Assembly (NCBI RefSeq): GCF_900089585.1
Contig: NZ_FLRH01000003.1
Location: 2,618,501 to 2,682,500, forward strand
Source of the DNA: Micromonospora sediminicola
GTDB taxonomy: Bacteria > Actinomycetota > Actinomycetes > Mycobacteriales > Micromonosporaceae
Length of the DNA stretch: 64,000 nt
Direction: 5' to 3'
Shown here: positions 27,676-38,000 of the stretch, piece by piece
Position numbering within the stretch: position 1 is the stretch's first letter
Layout: every line of letters begins with the position of its first letter
Program-made: the position numbers and the translations under genes
The notes under the pieces: model-generated
Told to the model about the DNA's origin: nothing
Database searches by the model: none
Seen by the model: the letters and a program-made list of their open reading frames with translations, nothing else

Positions 27676-27762
27676 TTACTGATATCAGCTCGAAAGGCGT
27701 CCGCGACGCTTGCCGTCACCCCGCACCCTGCCGCTCGCGCCGGCACGTGCCCGGGCGGTCCG

Positions 27763-30108
27763 TCAGCGGCGCCAGCGCAGCGGACCCGGGTGCACCGTCC
27801 ATCGCAGCCGCGCCCACCGGGACCGGGCCGCGCGCAACGCCGTGATGTAGCCGGTGCACACCTCCACCGCCCGGTCGGCCTGCGCCGCGTCGACACTGCC
27901 CGGCGCGAAGGCGACCCGGTTCACCAGGTCCGCCAGCTCGCCCACCCCGCCGTCCACACCGCCGTCCGGCCAGGCTGCGCCGCTCACGCCTGCGCCGCTC
28001 ACGCCCGCACCGCTCACGCCCGCGCCGCTCACGCCCGCACCGCTCACGCCCGCGCCGCTAACCGCCGCGCCGGCCGTCGGCGGACCCGAAGCCCGGGCCG
28101 CCGCGAGCGTGGCCCGGGCCTGCTCGGCGACCTCCTCCGCCGCCAGGTCGTCGCCCACGGGCCGGCCGGCCAGCCGCAGCGCGTCGGTCAGCTCCCGCCA
28201 GGCGCCGGTCACCCGCCGGCCGGGGTCGCCCCGCTCCAGCCGGGACCGGCTCAGCCGGCGGCGCATCGCGGCCAGGACCGCCAGCACCGCACCGACCAGC
28301 AGCACCAGGCCACCGACGCCACCGGCGACCAGCACCGGCGTACCCGGGCCCCGGTCCTGCCGGCCCGGCGCGGGCGCGGCGGCCGGGGGAGTGGCGGAGG
28401 GCTCCTCGGTCGGCGCCGGCACCTCCGACGGCGGCGGGTCCTCCGGCTTCGGCCGGAAGTCCTCCTCCACCGGGCGGGGCTCGGAGTCCGGGCGCGGCAT
28501 CGGATCGAACGGCACCCAGCCGACGCCCTCGAACAGCACCTCCGGCCAGGCGTACGCGTCGGCGGCCCGCACCGGCCCGTCGGCCTTCGGTTCGAACCCG
28601 ACCACCACCCGGGTGGGCAGACCGGCGAGTCGGCCGAGCACCGCGAACGCGGCGGCGAACTGCTCCGACGTGCCCCGCTGCCCGCCGCCGTTGCGCGGCC
28701 CGAACAGGAAGAACGTCAGATTGGGGTAGGCGTGCCCGCTCGGGGCGTCGGCGGTGACCCGGTAGTGCTCGGCGAGGAACGTGGCGATCGCGTCGGCCCG
28801 CGCGTACGGGGCGCCGTTCTCCTCGGCGAGCTGGGTGGCCAGCCGCCGCAGCTGCTCCGGCGCGCCGTCCGGCACCCGCAGCACCCGGGCCACCGCGTCG
28901 CCGGCCGGCACGTTCGCGGTGGTGACCAGGTTCAGGTCCGGGCGCTCCCGCACCGAGGACACGTCGTACCGCAGCCCCGGGGCCAGCCCTTCCGGCCGGA
29001 TCACCGTGCCGGTCTCCGGGTCGTAGGCCACCCGCGCGCCGGTCACCTCGCGTGGCGTGGGCACCGCCGGCAGCAGCCGCCCGGTCAGGTCGCCCACCGT
29101 GATCTCCTGGCGGACCGTGTCGGTGGTCGCGCCGGGCGCCGACTCGGCGGCGGGCAGGACCCGCCCCGCGTTGCGATAGGTGGCCCCGACCCGCCAGGTC
29201 ACCCCGTCGTAGTCGCTGAGCACCGCCAGCCGGATCCGCGGCGGCCCGCCGTCGCCCGCGCCGGCGAGGGTACGCACGTCGAGCAGCCGCTGGTCCGGGT
29301 TCAACGCCCAGCCCGAGATCCGGATCAGCGGGTTCTCGTCCAGCGACTCGACCTGCGGCGGCTCCACGTAGCGGCGCGGATCGACCGGACGGTCCTCCAC
29401 CTGACCGGCCACCACCGGTGCGAGCAGCGCGGCGAGCCCCACCACCACGGCCAGCCCGGCGGCGGTCGCGGCGACCAGTCGCAGCCGCACCGCCGCGCGT
29501 ACCGTCGGGGGGAGGTCGTCCACCGGATCGCCGGCGGCCGGGTCGGCCCGCCGGCCCGGTATGGCCAGGCCGGCGGCGGCGACGGCCGCGAACAGCACCG
29601 TCGGCCCGACCGCCGGCTCCGCGTTCGGCCCCACCACGTAGAGCACGCCTCCGTAGAGCAGCACCGGCGGCAGGTAGCCCAGCAGCACCCGCCCGGCCCG
29701 CAGCGCCACCTCGGCGGCGGTCAGCCCGGCCAGCCAGGCGGCCACCACCGGGACCAGCACGGTGTCCGGCGCCGGCTCGACCGGGATCATCGCGGTGAGC
29801 AGCCGGGGGATGGCGTTGCGCGCGGCGTCCACGGCCACCTCGCCGAGCCCGCCGGGCAGCGCCGCGTGACTGGCGGCCAGCCGCAGCGACAGCAGCGTCC
29901 AGCCGGTCAGTGCGGCCACCGACAGGGGCGCCACCAACCAGGACGGCAGTCGCCGGGCGGCCACGCTGACCAGCACCGAGCCGACCGCCGCGCCGACCAT
30001 CAGCCGGGTCAGCAGCGGGTCCGCGTACACCCGGCCCAGCACCACACCGGACAGCGCGACCAGCACGACCAGCGCCGCCGGCACCGGCACGGCGCGCAGC
30101 CGCGTCAC
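27763..30108 (-). CDS. Transglutaminase-like membrane protein (TgpA-type)
   Basis: 781 residues from GTG 30108, overlapping the DUF58 stop (GTGA). Five or six N-terminal membrane helices to about 220, a large extracytoplasmic part with a transglutaminase-like core (catalytic-region pattern GTSEQFAAAFAVLGRLAGLPTRVVVGF, then AYAWPEVLFEGVGWVPFDPMP), a proline-rich linker, one more membrane helix, and a cytoplasmic C-terminal DUF4129-like tail. The usual catalytic Cys position reads S in GTSEQF, so proteolytic or crosslinking activity is doubtful. The MoxR-DUF58-transglutaminase trio is a conserved actinobacterial envelope module. Confidence 0.87.
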   Translation of the reverse strand: MTRLRAVPVPAALVVLVALSGVVLGRVYADPLLTRLMVGAAVGSVLVSVAARRLPSWLVAPLSVAALTGWTLLSLRLAASHAALPGGLGEVAVDAARNAIPRLLTAMIPVEPAPDTVLVPVVAAWLAGLTAAEVALRAGRVLLGYLPPVLLYGGVLYVVGPNAEPAVGPTVLFAAVAAAGLAIPGRRADPAAGDPVDDLPPTVRAAVRLRLVAATAAGLAVVVGLAALLAPVVAGQVEDRPVDPRRYVEPPQVESLDENPLIRISGWALNPDQRLLDVRTLAGAGDGGPPRIRLAVLSDYDGVTWRVGATYRNAGRVLPAAESAPGATTDTVRQEITVGDLTGRLLPAVPTPREVTGARVAYDPETGTVIRPEGLAPGLRYDVSSVRERPDLNLVTTANVPAGDAVARVLRVPDGAPEQLRRLATQLAEENGAPYARADAIATFLAEHYRVTADAPSGHAYPNLTFFLFGPRNGGGQRGTSEQFAAAFAVLGRLAGLPTRVVVGFEPKADGPVRAADAYAWPEVLFEGVGWVPFDPMPRPDSEPRPVEEDFRPKPEDPPPSEVPAPTEEPSATPPAAAPAPGRQDRGPGTPVLVAGGVGGLVLLVGAVLAVLAAMRRRLSRSRLERGDPGRRVTGAWRELTDALRLAGRPVGDDLAAEEVAEQARATLAAARASGPPTAGAAVSGAGVSGAGVSGAGVSGAGVSGAGVSGAAWPDGGVDGGVGELADLVNRVAFAPGSVDAAQADRAVEVCTGYITALRAARSRWARLRWTVHPGPLRWRR
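27977..28066 (-). repeat. 15-bp coding minisatellite
   Basis: Six units of GCGCCGCTCACGCCC with single-base variants, encoding repeated GAGVS in the cytoplasmic tail of the transglutaminase-like protein. Copy number is likely variable between strains. Confidence 0.93.
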
Positions 30109-31259
30109 CACCGGCGGATCCCGTCCCACTCGGCGGCGAACGCCGCGCCGTCCCCCGCGTCCAGCACCACCAGGCCCGTCGCGCCGCCCGCCGTCGGCCC
30201 GGTCGCGCCGAACACACCGACCACGACCGACGGGTACGCGCCGCGCAGCGCGCCGACGTGGCCCAGGTCGTCGCGGCCGCCCGGCCCGGTGAGGAACACC
30301 AGCGTGTCGCCGAGCCGGTCCCGGCGCAGTCGGGCGGTCGCCGCCGGAAGCACCTCCGCGTCGCCGTCGGTCAGCTCGACCGCGGCGAGGCGGTCCAGCG
30401 GGCCGGCCGCCCCGGCGGGCTCGGCCTCGGCGGGCGCCACCAGCAGCAACCGCACCGGCAGGTCCTCGCGCACCGCGGCGGCCACCACCGACGCGGCCGC
30501 TTCGCACGCCGACTCGAACGACTCCGCCACGCCCGCGACCCGTCCCGGGTGTGCGGCGGACCGGTTGTCCAGCACCACCACGAGCCGCGGCAGGCTGGTG
30601 TCCACGTTCTCCCGCACCATCAGCTCGCCCACCCGGGCGCTGGTCCGCCAGTGCACCCGGCGCAGCTCGTCGCCGACCACGTACTCCCGCAACGAGTCGA
30701 ACGTGATGGAGCCGTGCGGCACGCTGTCGGTGCGCCCGTCCAGGCTGCGCCCCGCGCCGGTGGGCACCGCGGACAGCGGGTGGATCCGCGGGTGCACCCA
30801 CACCGGGACGGTGTCGCCGTAGCCGCGGGCCAGCGCCACCAGGCCGAGCGGGTCACGGCGGACGACCCGCAGCGGCCCGACCGGCACCACTCCCCGGCGC
30901 TGCGTCGGCACCGCATAACGCACCACCGTGTCGCCTCCGGGGCGCAGCCGTAGCAGCGGCACCGGCACCAGCGCGCCGGCGCAGCGATCCTCGGCCACCA
31001 GGTTCGCCGCCCGCAGCCGGCCGGTGTTGCGCACCGTCAACTCCATCGCCGCCGGCTCGCCGCGGGCCACCCGGTCCGGGTCGGCCCGACGCTCGACGGT
31101 CAACCGGGGCCGCCACGCGGCGGTCACCCCGGCGTAGCCCACCGCCACGGCCGCCGCCGCGCCGAGCACGGTCAGCTCCGGGTACGCGTACCGGAAGCCG
31201 ACGCCGAGCAGCACCAGGGCGGCGACGAGCAGCCCGATCCCCCGGGCGGTGATCCCCAC
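30105..31259 (-). CDS. DUF58 protein (VWA-like), MoxR partner
   Basis: 384 residues from GTG 31259, three bases after the moxR stop. Two N-terminal membrane helices, then a beta-rich domain and the DUF58 signature FDSLREYVVGDELRRVHWRTSARVGELMVRE. The following LVVVLDNRS is a degenerate VWA metal-site strand. In characterised systems DUF58 proteins are partners of MoxR ATPases in assembling envelope or metal-dependent complexes. Confidence 0.9.
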   Translation of the reverse strand: MGITARGIGLLVAALVLLGVGFRYAYPELTVLGAAAAVAVGYAGVTAAWRPRLTVERRADPDRVARGEPAAMELTVRNTGRLRAANLVAEDRCAGALVPVPLLRLRPGGDTVVRYAVPTQRRGVVPVGPLRVVRRDPLGLVALARGYGDTVPVWVHPRIHPLSAVPTGAGRSLDGRTDSVPHGSITFDSLREYVVGDELRRVHWRTSARVGELMVRENVDTSLPRLVVVLDNRSAAHPGRVAGVAESFESACEAAASVVAAAVREDLPVRLLLVAPAEAEPAGAAGPLDRLAAVELTDGDAEVLPAATARLRRDRLGDTLVFLTGPGGRDDLGHVGALRGAYPSVVVGVFGATGPTAGGATGLVVLDAGDGAAFAAEWDGIRRW

Positions 31260-31261
31260 GC

Positions 31262-32257
31262 TCAGCCGTGCACCGGGGCGGGCTGGCCGGACGGCAGCGG
31301 CACCGGCACCGAGGCCACCGCCTGGCGCAGCACCTCGGCCGGCGTGACGCCCCGCACCTGCGCGTCCGGGGTGAGCAGCAGGCGGTGCGCGAAGACCGGC
31401 TCGACCAGCGCCTTCAGGTCCTCCGGCATGATCCAGCCCCGGCCGTCGATCAGCGCGTACGCGCACGCCGCCCGGGTCAACGCGATCACCCCGCGCGGGC
31501 TGACCCCGACCCGCACCTGCGGGTGGGTACGGGTGGCCGCGGCCAGCCGCACCGCGTACGCGTAGAGCGGCTCGGCGATGTGCACCCGCCGGGCCATCTT
31601 CACCATCTCACCGACGGTGGCGGTGTCGGTGACGGCGGTGAGTGAGTCGGGGGAGCGGACCGTGGCGCCCCGCAGCACCTCCACCTCGACCGCCTCGTCC
31701 GGGTAGCCGACGGAGAGCTTCACCAGGAACCGGTCGAGCTGTGCCTCGGGCAGCCGGTAGGTGCCGTCCATCTCCACCGGGTTCTGCGTGGCCACCACCA
31801 GGAACGGCTGCGGCACCGGGTGGCGTACGCCGTCCACGGTGACCGTCCGTTCCTCCATCACCTCCAGCAGCGCCGACTGGGTCTTCGGCGAGGCCCGGTT
31901 GATCTCGTCGGCGATGACGATGTTCGCGAAGACCGGCCCGGGGTGGAACTCGAAACCGCGGCTGGCCTGGTTGAAGATCGTCACACCGGACACGTCGGAG
32001 GGAAGCAGGTCGGGCGTGAACTGGATCCGCCGCCACTGCCCCTTCACGGTGGCCGCCACCGCCCGCGCGAGCGTGGTCTTGCCGACCCCGGGCACGTCCT
32101 CCAGCAGCACGTGCCCCTGCGCGAACAGCGCGGTCAACGCCAGCCGGACCACCTGCGGCTTGCCCAGCACGACCGCGTTGACGTTGTCGGCCAGCCGGGC
32201 GGCGAGGGCGGCGAAGCCCTGCACCTCCGGCTGGCTGAGCGGTTCGTGCGTGTTCAC
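31262..32257 (-). CDS. MoxR-family AAA ATPase
   Basis: 331 residues, GTG start. Walker A EDVPGVGKTTLAR, Walker B IVIADEINRASPKTQSALLEVMEE, sensor 1 ATQNPVEMDGTYRLPEAQLDRF and the C-terminal lid are complete. A chaperone-like ATPase expected to remodel partner proteins encoded in the same operon. Confidence 0.93.
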   Translation of the reverse strand: MNTHEPLSQPEVQGFAALAARLADNVNAVVLGKPQVVRLALTALFAQGHVLLEDVPGVGKTTLARAVAATVKGQWRRIQFTPDLLPSDVSGVTIFNQASRGFEFHPGPVFANIVIADEINRASPKTQSALLEVMEERTVTVDGVRHPVPQPFLVVATQNPVEMDGTYRLPEAQLDRFLVKLSVGYPDEAVEVEVLRGATVRSPDSLTAVTDTATVGEMVKMARRVHIAEPLYAYAVRLAAATRTHPQVRVGVSPRGVIALTRAACAYALIDGRGWIMPEDLKALVEPVFAHRLLLTPDAQVRGVTPAEVLRQAVASVPVPLPSGQPAPVHG

Positions 32258-32282
32258 GGTGTGCCTTTCGGTCCGGGCGAGG

Positions 32283-34907
32283 TCAGCAGGTGGGCAGCAC
32301 GTTGAGGTTGTCGCCGCCCTCCAGGTTGAGCCACGCCCACGGGATGTACGTCTTGCCCTCGTACGCGATCTGGATCCACCAGGTGCTCTGCTTGTTGTTG
32401 TTGTAGATCCAGGCGTCGACGTCCTCGCCCTTGGCCTTGCAGTACGTGCGCAGCCGCGTGCCGTCCGGCACCCAGCCCGCCTGCCGGTCGTCGTCCTGCT
32501 GGGTGACCTTGAAGATCTCGTTCCCGTTGCGACCCGGCACGTCCTTGTTGCAGTACGTCCGCTGGTCCCCGTCCGGGCCGTTCTTGCAGGTGGCGATCCC
32601 GTAGACCGGGTCGGTGGTCTGGGCGCGGTCGGCTGTGCCCTTACCGGCGGCGTTGGACGCGGTCAGCGTCACCGTGTAGGCCGTGCCCGGCGTCAACCCG
32701 GTCACCCGCAGGCTGGAGCAGCTCCCGCTGGCCGTCTTCCCGCCGGTCGCCGCCGTGCAGGTGGCCCGCCCGCCGCCCGCGTCCACGGTGAACGTCACCG
32801 TCACCGAGGTGGCGTCCGCCGACGAGCCGGTCACCGTGATCCGGGGCGGGGCCACCGTACGCGCGGTGGTGCTGGCCTCCGGGCCGTCGCCGGCCTCGTT
32901 GACCGCCTTGACCTTCACGGTCACGTTCTGGCCGTTGCCGAGGCCGCCCACGGTGGCCCGCACGTCGGTCACCTCGACGGTCTTGCCGCCGGCCTCCACC
33001 ACGTACTTCGTCACCGGGCGGCCGTTCTCCACCGCCGGCGACCACTCCACGGCGATCGTCCCCGGCTGGTCGGCCACCGTGGACGCGCGCAGCTCGGTCG
33101 GTGCCTTCGGCACCGTGAACGGCACCACCGTGTTGCTCACCGGCGACGCCTTCGACCCGGCGCCCCGGTCGCTGACCGCGGTCACCGTGAACGCGTACTG
33201 GGTGCCGTACTCCAGCGCGCCGGCCGGCACCACCAGCTCGGTCTTCGGCGACTCGCCGGCCGGGGCGCTCGCGCCGGCCGAGGTCGCGGTCACCGCGTAC
33301 TTCGTGACCGTGTTGCCCTGGCCGTCGGCCTCGGGCCAGCTCACCCGGACCGTGCCGTCCGGGCGGGCCTCGGCGGTCACCGAGGCCGGCGGGTCGGGCA
33401 CCTCCGCGGTCGGCACGACCGGGTTGCTGCGGCGCGCCGGACCGTCGCCCTTCGCGTTCACCGCGTGCACCGAGAACGTGTACGTCTCACCGTTGGTCAG
33501 ACCGGTGACCTCCAACGCGCGCTGGTTCGCGCCCACCTGGTGGGTCTGACCGCCGCCCTCCACCACGTACCGGGTGATCTCGGCGCCGTTGGACGCGGCG
33601 GCCTGCCAGCTCACCCGCGCCGACGCGTTGCCCGCGGCGGCGGTGACCGCCTTCGGCGCGCCCGGCTTGCCCACCTTCGGCTTCTTCGGCGGGGGCGGCG
33701 GCGGGGGAACCGGCGGCGGGTCGCCGCCGAGCACGTCGTTGGCGTACTTGTTCACCTCGCGGACCCGGTTGCGGTCGTCGACCACCTGGGCGGTGGACGA
33801 GTCCGGCGGGTTGATGAACAGGTGGTTCTCCCGGACCTCCAGCTCCACCGGGCCGGGCCGGCCGGAACCCTTGATCGTCTCCACCAGCTGCCCGGCGGCG
33901 TCGAACGAGTAGACCGCGCCGGTGCTCTCGTCGGCGCAGTAGAACCGGCCCGCCCAGGCCACCGCCGGGCTGAGCCGCGCGCCCGTCCCGGGCACCGTGA
34001 ACCGCTTCACCTCGGCGCCGTCGCGGACCACGTGCACCGACCGGTCACCGGGAACGGTGACCGGCACCTGCGGCCCGCTGGTCCGCGGCGGCAGGTTGCC
34101 CGGCGCGGTCATGGTCAGCCCGGCCCGCTGCGTGCGGCCGCCGACCACGGTCACCAGCGACGCGGACGTGCGGTCCAGCACCGCCACACCCTCGTCGAGC
34201 GTGGACACGACCAGCTCGTGCGCGGGTTCGGCCACCTCGTGGGTCTCGACCCGCTTCGGGCTGAGCCCGGCCGGCGGGGCGGCGCCGGGGGTGTCCGGCA
34301 GGTCGGCGGCGGTGATCGCCGAGACGGTGCCCTCGCTCGGCACCGCGATCCACAGCTTGCCGGCGCCGTCGAACGTCCCGCCGGCGATGCCCGGCGGGTA
34401 GCGGACCGGCTCGCCCACCGGCGTCAGCGCCCGCGGGTCGAGCTGCCGGACGATGCCCTGCACCGCGTCCACCACGAACGCCGCGTCCTCGTGCAGCGCC
34501 ACGCTGACCCCGAACCCCGGCGCGGTCGGCGTGCTGGCGGTGATCTGCAACGTCGCCAGGTCCAGCGAGCTGACCTGGCCGGTGTTGAGGTCGCGCAGGA
34601 TCAGCAGCCGGTCGGTCTGGGCGACCTGCATCTGGTGCCGCCGCCCGCCGGGCACCTCCATCCGGGTGTCCACCCGGGCGGTGACACCGTTGACCCGGGC
34701 CAGCTCGCTGCGGGTGGTGCTCCACAACCAGGAGGACGCGTCGTAGTTGGCCACCGCGTTGTCGGCGGCGCCCAGCCCGAGCACGGTCAGCCCCATCGCG
34801 GCCAGCAACGCGGCCACGGTGCCGATGGTCACCAGGCCGCCGCGCGTCCGCGACCGGGGGCGGGCCGTCTCCGGCCCGGTGCTCGTGACGTCCTCGATGG
34901 TGGTCAC
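32283..34907 (-). CDS. Membrane-anchored fibronectin type III repeat protein
   Basis: 874 residues from GTG 34907 (GGGGAGG upstream). A basic N-terminus and one membrane helix (about 25-48) are followed by a beta-propeller-like region (LLILRDLNTGQVSSLDLATL, GTFDGAGKLWIAVPSEG), a proline-rich hinge (PPPVPPPPPPPKK), four FnIII-type domains and a cysteine-containing C-terminal SH3-like or ligand-binding end (NKDVPGRNGNEIFKVTQ, TWWIQIAYEGKTYIPWAWL). An extracytoplasmic scaffold or adhesin-like protein, cotranscribed with moxR. Confidence 0.8.
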   Translation of the reverse strand: MTTIEDVTSTGPETARPRSRTRGGLVTIGTVAALLAAMGLTVLGLGAADNAVANYDASSWLWSTTRSELARVNGVTARVDTRMEVPGGRRHQMQVAQTDRLLILRDLNTGQVSSLDLATLQITASTPTAPGFGVSVALHEDAAFVVDAVQGIVRQLDPRALTPVGEPVRYPPGIAGGTFDGAGKLWIAVPSEGTVSAITAADLPDTPGAAPPAGLSPKRVETHEVAEPAHELVVSTLDEGVAVLDRTSASLVTVVGGRTQRAGLTMTAPGNLPPRTSGPQVPVTVPGDRSVHVVRDGAEVKRFTVPGTGARLSPAVAWAGRFYCADESTGAVYSFDAAGQLVETIKGSGRPGPVELEVRENHLFINPPDSSTAQVVDDRNRVREVNKYANDVLGGDPPPVPPPPPPPKKPKVGKPGAPKAVTAAAGNASARVSWQAAASNGAEITRYVVEGGGQTHQVGANQRALEVTGLTNGETYTFSVHAVNAKGDGPARRSNPVVPTAEVPDPPASVTAEARPDGTVRVSWPEADGQGNTVTKYAVTATSAGASAPAGESPKTELVVPAGALEYGTQYAFTVTAVSDRGAGSKASPVSNTVVPFTVPKAPTELRASTVADQPGTIAVEWSPAVENGRPVTKYVVEAGGKTVEVTDVRATVGGLGNGQNVTVKVKAVNEAGDGPEASTTARTVAPPRITVTGSSADATSVTVTFTVDAGGGRATCTAATGGKTASGSCSSLRVTGLTPGTAYTVTLTASNAAGKGTADRAQTTDPVYGIATCKNGPDGDQRTYCNKDVPGRNGNEIFKVTQQDDDRQAGWVPDGTRLRTYCKAKGEDVDAWIYNNNKQSTWWIQIAYEGKTYIPWAWLNLEGGDNLNVLPTC

Positions 34908-35052
34908 TGCCGGCTGCCTCCCCGCGTCGGTGGGGGAGGGCGCCGCGCGTGGTCGACCCTCCCCAGAGCCGGGAGCCATCATAGGTGCCGGCAGGAGCCG
35001 GTGAAACCCGCACCGTCTCCCTGTGGACACCGAGCGTGTCCTCGGTGGCCCC

Positions 35053-38000
35053 TCACTTCGGCGTGGCGCCGCCGTTCCGGTCCGTGCACACCTGACCGGA
35101 CGTGGCGTACGAATCGGTCGAGTAGACCGCCAGCACGGTGAAGCAGTAGTCCAGCCGCGCGCTCAACCCGTTCACCGTGTACCGGGTCTGCCCGGCGTCC
35201 ACGGTGGCCATCACCCCGAGCTTCTGCCCGGCCTGGCCACCAGCCACGACGAACGGCACCGCGCCGTTCGTCGGGTCGGTCCAGGTCACCGTGATCGTGG
35301 TCGTGTCGTCCCGCAACCGCAGGTCACCCGGCGGCGGCCCGGTCACCTTCGGCTTCGGCGCGCTCGGCGCCGGCGCCGGCGGCGCCGCGTCCCGGTTCAG
35401 CCACACCCCGCCCGCCCCGACCGCGACCACCACGGCCAGGACCGCGCCGCTGACCAGCAGGGCCAGCGTCGTCCGGTTCCGGCCGCCCGACTCCGGCTCC
35501 TCCACCTGCGGGTACGCGGCCGGCTGGTGGAACGACGGCGGCACCGCCGGCCACGAGCCCTGCTCCGGCCACGAGCCCTGCTCCGGGTACGCGGGCTGCT
35601 CCGGGTACGGGGGGTGGTCCGGCCGCGTCGGCTCGGGGAAGTCGAGCAGCCCGTCGTAGACCGGCAGTGACCGTCCCTCGTCCGGCGTCTCCTCGTGCTC
35701 GTCCGGCTCCGTCCCGTGCCCCGGCGCCGGCTCGGTGGCCGGCTCGGGCTCCGGGCCGGACGGCCGGTCCACCGGTTGGGGCGGCGCGACGCTGCTCCAC
35801 GGTGGAGCGGTCATGCCCCACGGCGGCACCGGCGACCCACTGACCGGTGAGGCGCTGATCGGGGCCGCGCTGACCGGCATCCCGCTGACCGGGTACGCGG
35901 CAGGCCCGCTGACCGGGTGACCGGGTGGTCCGCTGACCGGGAAGGTCGGTGGGGCGCTGACGGGTTGTCCGGGTGGTCCGCTGACCGGGAAGGTCGGTGG
36001 GGCGCTGACGGGTTGCCCCGGCGGCCCGCTCACCGGACGGGTCGGTGGGGCGACGACCGGCGGGACCGGTGGCGCGGTCGACGGGGGCATGGGGGCGGCC
36101 GGCCCGGCGGCGGACGGTGCGGCCGCCGACGCCTCAGTGGCCGGTGGCCCGCTCACCGGCGTGTCACCTCGCGGCGGCGCGCTCACCGGGAACGCGCTCA
36201 GCCGCGCCGCGTCCACCGGCGGAGTGTTCGGGGGCGGACCGCCGGTGGGACGGGCGTCCGGGCGGGCCTGACCTGTCGCGGTCGCCGCGCGCTCCGCCTC
36301 CTCGCGCAGCAGCGGACCGATCTGCTGCACCTGGACGGTCGGCCTGTCCCAGCCCGGGCCACCGGGAACGGGCGGCGTCGTGCCGGCTTCCGGCCGGCCC
36401 GGTGGGTTCGGGTCCGGGCGTCCTGGCGTGCGTTCGCCGGCACCGGGCGCCGGCACTCCCGGCGCTGGCGGCGCTGGCGGCGGCGAGGGAACTGCCGGGC
36501 GGGGCGTGGAGTCCGGCGCCGTCGGAGCCGGTGGTGCGGAGATCGGTGTCGCCCCGACGGGTGCGGGTCCGGCAGCGGTCGCCGGTGCCGCCGTGGTGCG
36601 CGACGGCGGGGCGGGCGCCGCCGGGACCGGAGGTGTCGAGGCGGCCCCGGGGAACTGCGCCGCCGGGGCGGGTGGGCCAGAGGTGGGGGCGGGGACCGGT
36701 CGCCCCGGGGCCGGAGGAGCGGAGACCGGCGGGGCGGCGGGCACGGCCGGTGGCGGCGGAAGGACGCCGTGCGCCGGCGGGCCCGAGGTCGGGGCCGGCG
36801 GGACCGCGCTCGGCGCCGGCGGCACCGAGATGACGGCCGGCGGTGGCGGGAGGACGACGTGTGTCGGCGGACCCGAGGTCGGCCTCTGCGGGACGACGGC
36901 CGCCGGCGGCGGGAGTGTTCCAGGGGCCGGCGGGCTGGAGATCGGCGCCGGTGGCGCCGCGGTGACAGCGGGCGACGGTGGTGGGATGACCGGGGCCGGT
37001 GGCAGGGCGGAGGTCGAGGTGACCGGCGCCGGTGGCACGGGCGGTACCGAGACGGGATGCACCGGGCCGCGCGGCGCGGACCCGTGCGGGGCGTTGGCCG
37101 GCGCCGGGCCGGCCGCCGACGTCGTCTGCCAGGTGGCCGGTGCGGCCGGCGGCCCCGGCAGCGAGGGCGCGGGCGGAACGACCCGTGGGTGTCCCGGCGG
37201 CGGTGCACCGACAGCGGGAGGGACGGTCGGGGGCACCGGCGTGACACCGGGGACCGGCGGTCCGGTCAGCGGTGGCGCCGGCGGGACGGCGGGTGCCGGT
37301 GGCCCGACCGTCGGCCGCGGCGCGGTGTCGAAGGCCGCCGGGCGGCCCGGACCGGCGGCGGGTGGCGCGGGGAACCGGGTGGTGGCTTCCTCGGGCGGCG
37401 CGGCGAACCGCGTGGTCGCCTCCTCGGGCGGCGTCGGAAGGCCGGTGGTCGGCGGCACGGGCGGAGGAGCCCACGGACTCGACGTACGGTCCGGCGCGGC
37501 CGGTGCGAGCGGAGGCGATGAGATCGGGATCGCCGGCGAGGGCGGCAGCGTGCCGTGGGCGCGAGCAGGGGCTCCCGGGCGCGGCGAGGGAGGCGCCGCC
37601 GGATCGGGCGCGGGCGTCGGCCGCGGCGCCCGGGGCGTCGGCTGCGGGGCCCACTCTGCACCCGGTACGCGTGGTGCGGGCGGCACCGGGGGAGTGGGTC
37701 GCGGCGGGACCGGCGGGGGAGGGTACGACGGCGTGACCGCCGGTAGCGACACGGTGGGCCCGGACAGCGCCGGATCGGGGCGCGGGCCGGCAGCGGCGGC
37801 GGAGCCGCCGGGAGGGGGGCCGTAGCCGGCGGGAGCGGCGGCGGAGCCGCCGAGGTAGTGCCGGGCCGCGCGTACCGCCGGGTGGTCCGGACCGAGCACG
37901 GCGGGCCCGGCGGTGGCGACGCGGCTGTAGTTGCGGCGGGCCTCGTGCCGGTTGCCCAGCTCCTCCGCCACCGCGGCCAGGTCGAAGCTGAGCGCGAGCA

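Larger units (their letters stand above)
27318..27762. other. Repeat-rich intergenic region, 445 bp
   Basis: Between convergent SDR and transglutaminase genes. It holds a 9-bp microrepeat, a 55-bp direct repeat pair and a GAGTCGTT-nn-TGATATC motif pair. Open frames here change composition abruptly and I do not call a gene. Confidence 0.6.

Noticed and set aside
27977..28066. CRISPR-like array
   Set aside because: The 15-bp units are contiguous and coding, without spacers.
27379..30822. A very long rightward open frame (over 1,100 codons) across the transglutaminase and DUF58 region
   Set aside because: It is antisense to well-supported genes and has Arg/Pro/His-rich shadow composition; high GC creates such frames.
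30258..35141. Large rightward frames opposite moxR and the FnIII gene
   Set aside because: Antisense shadows; the leftward frames carry the recognisable motifs.
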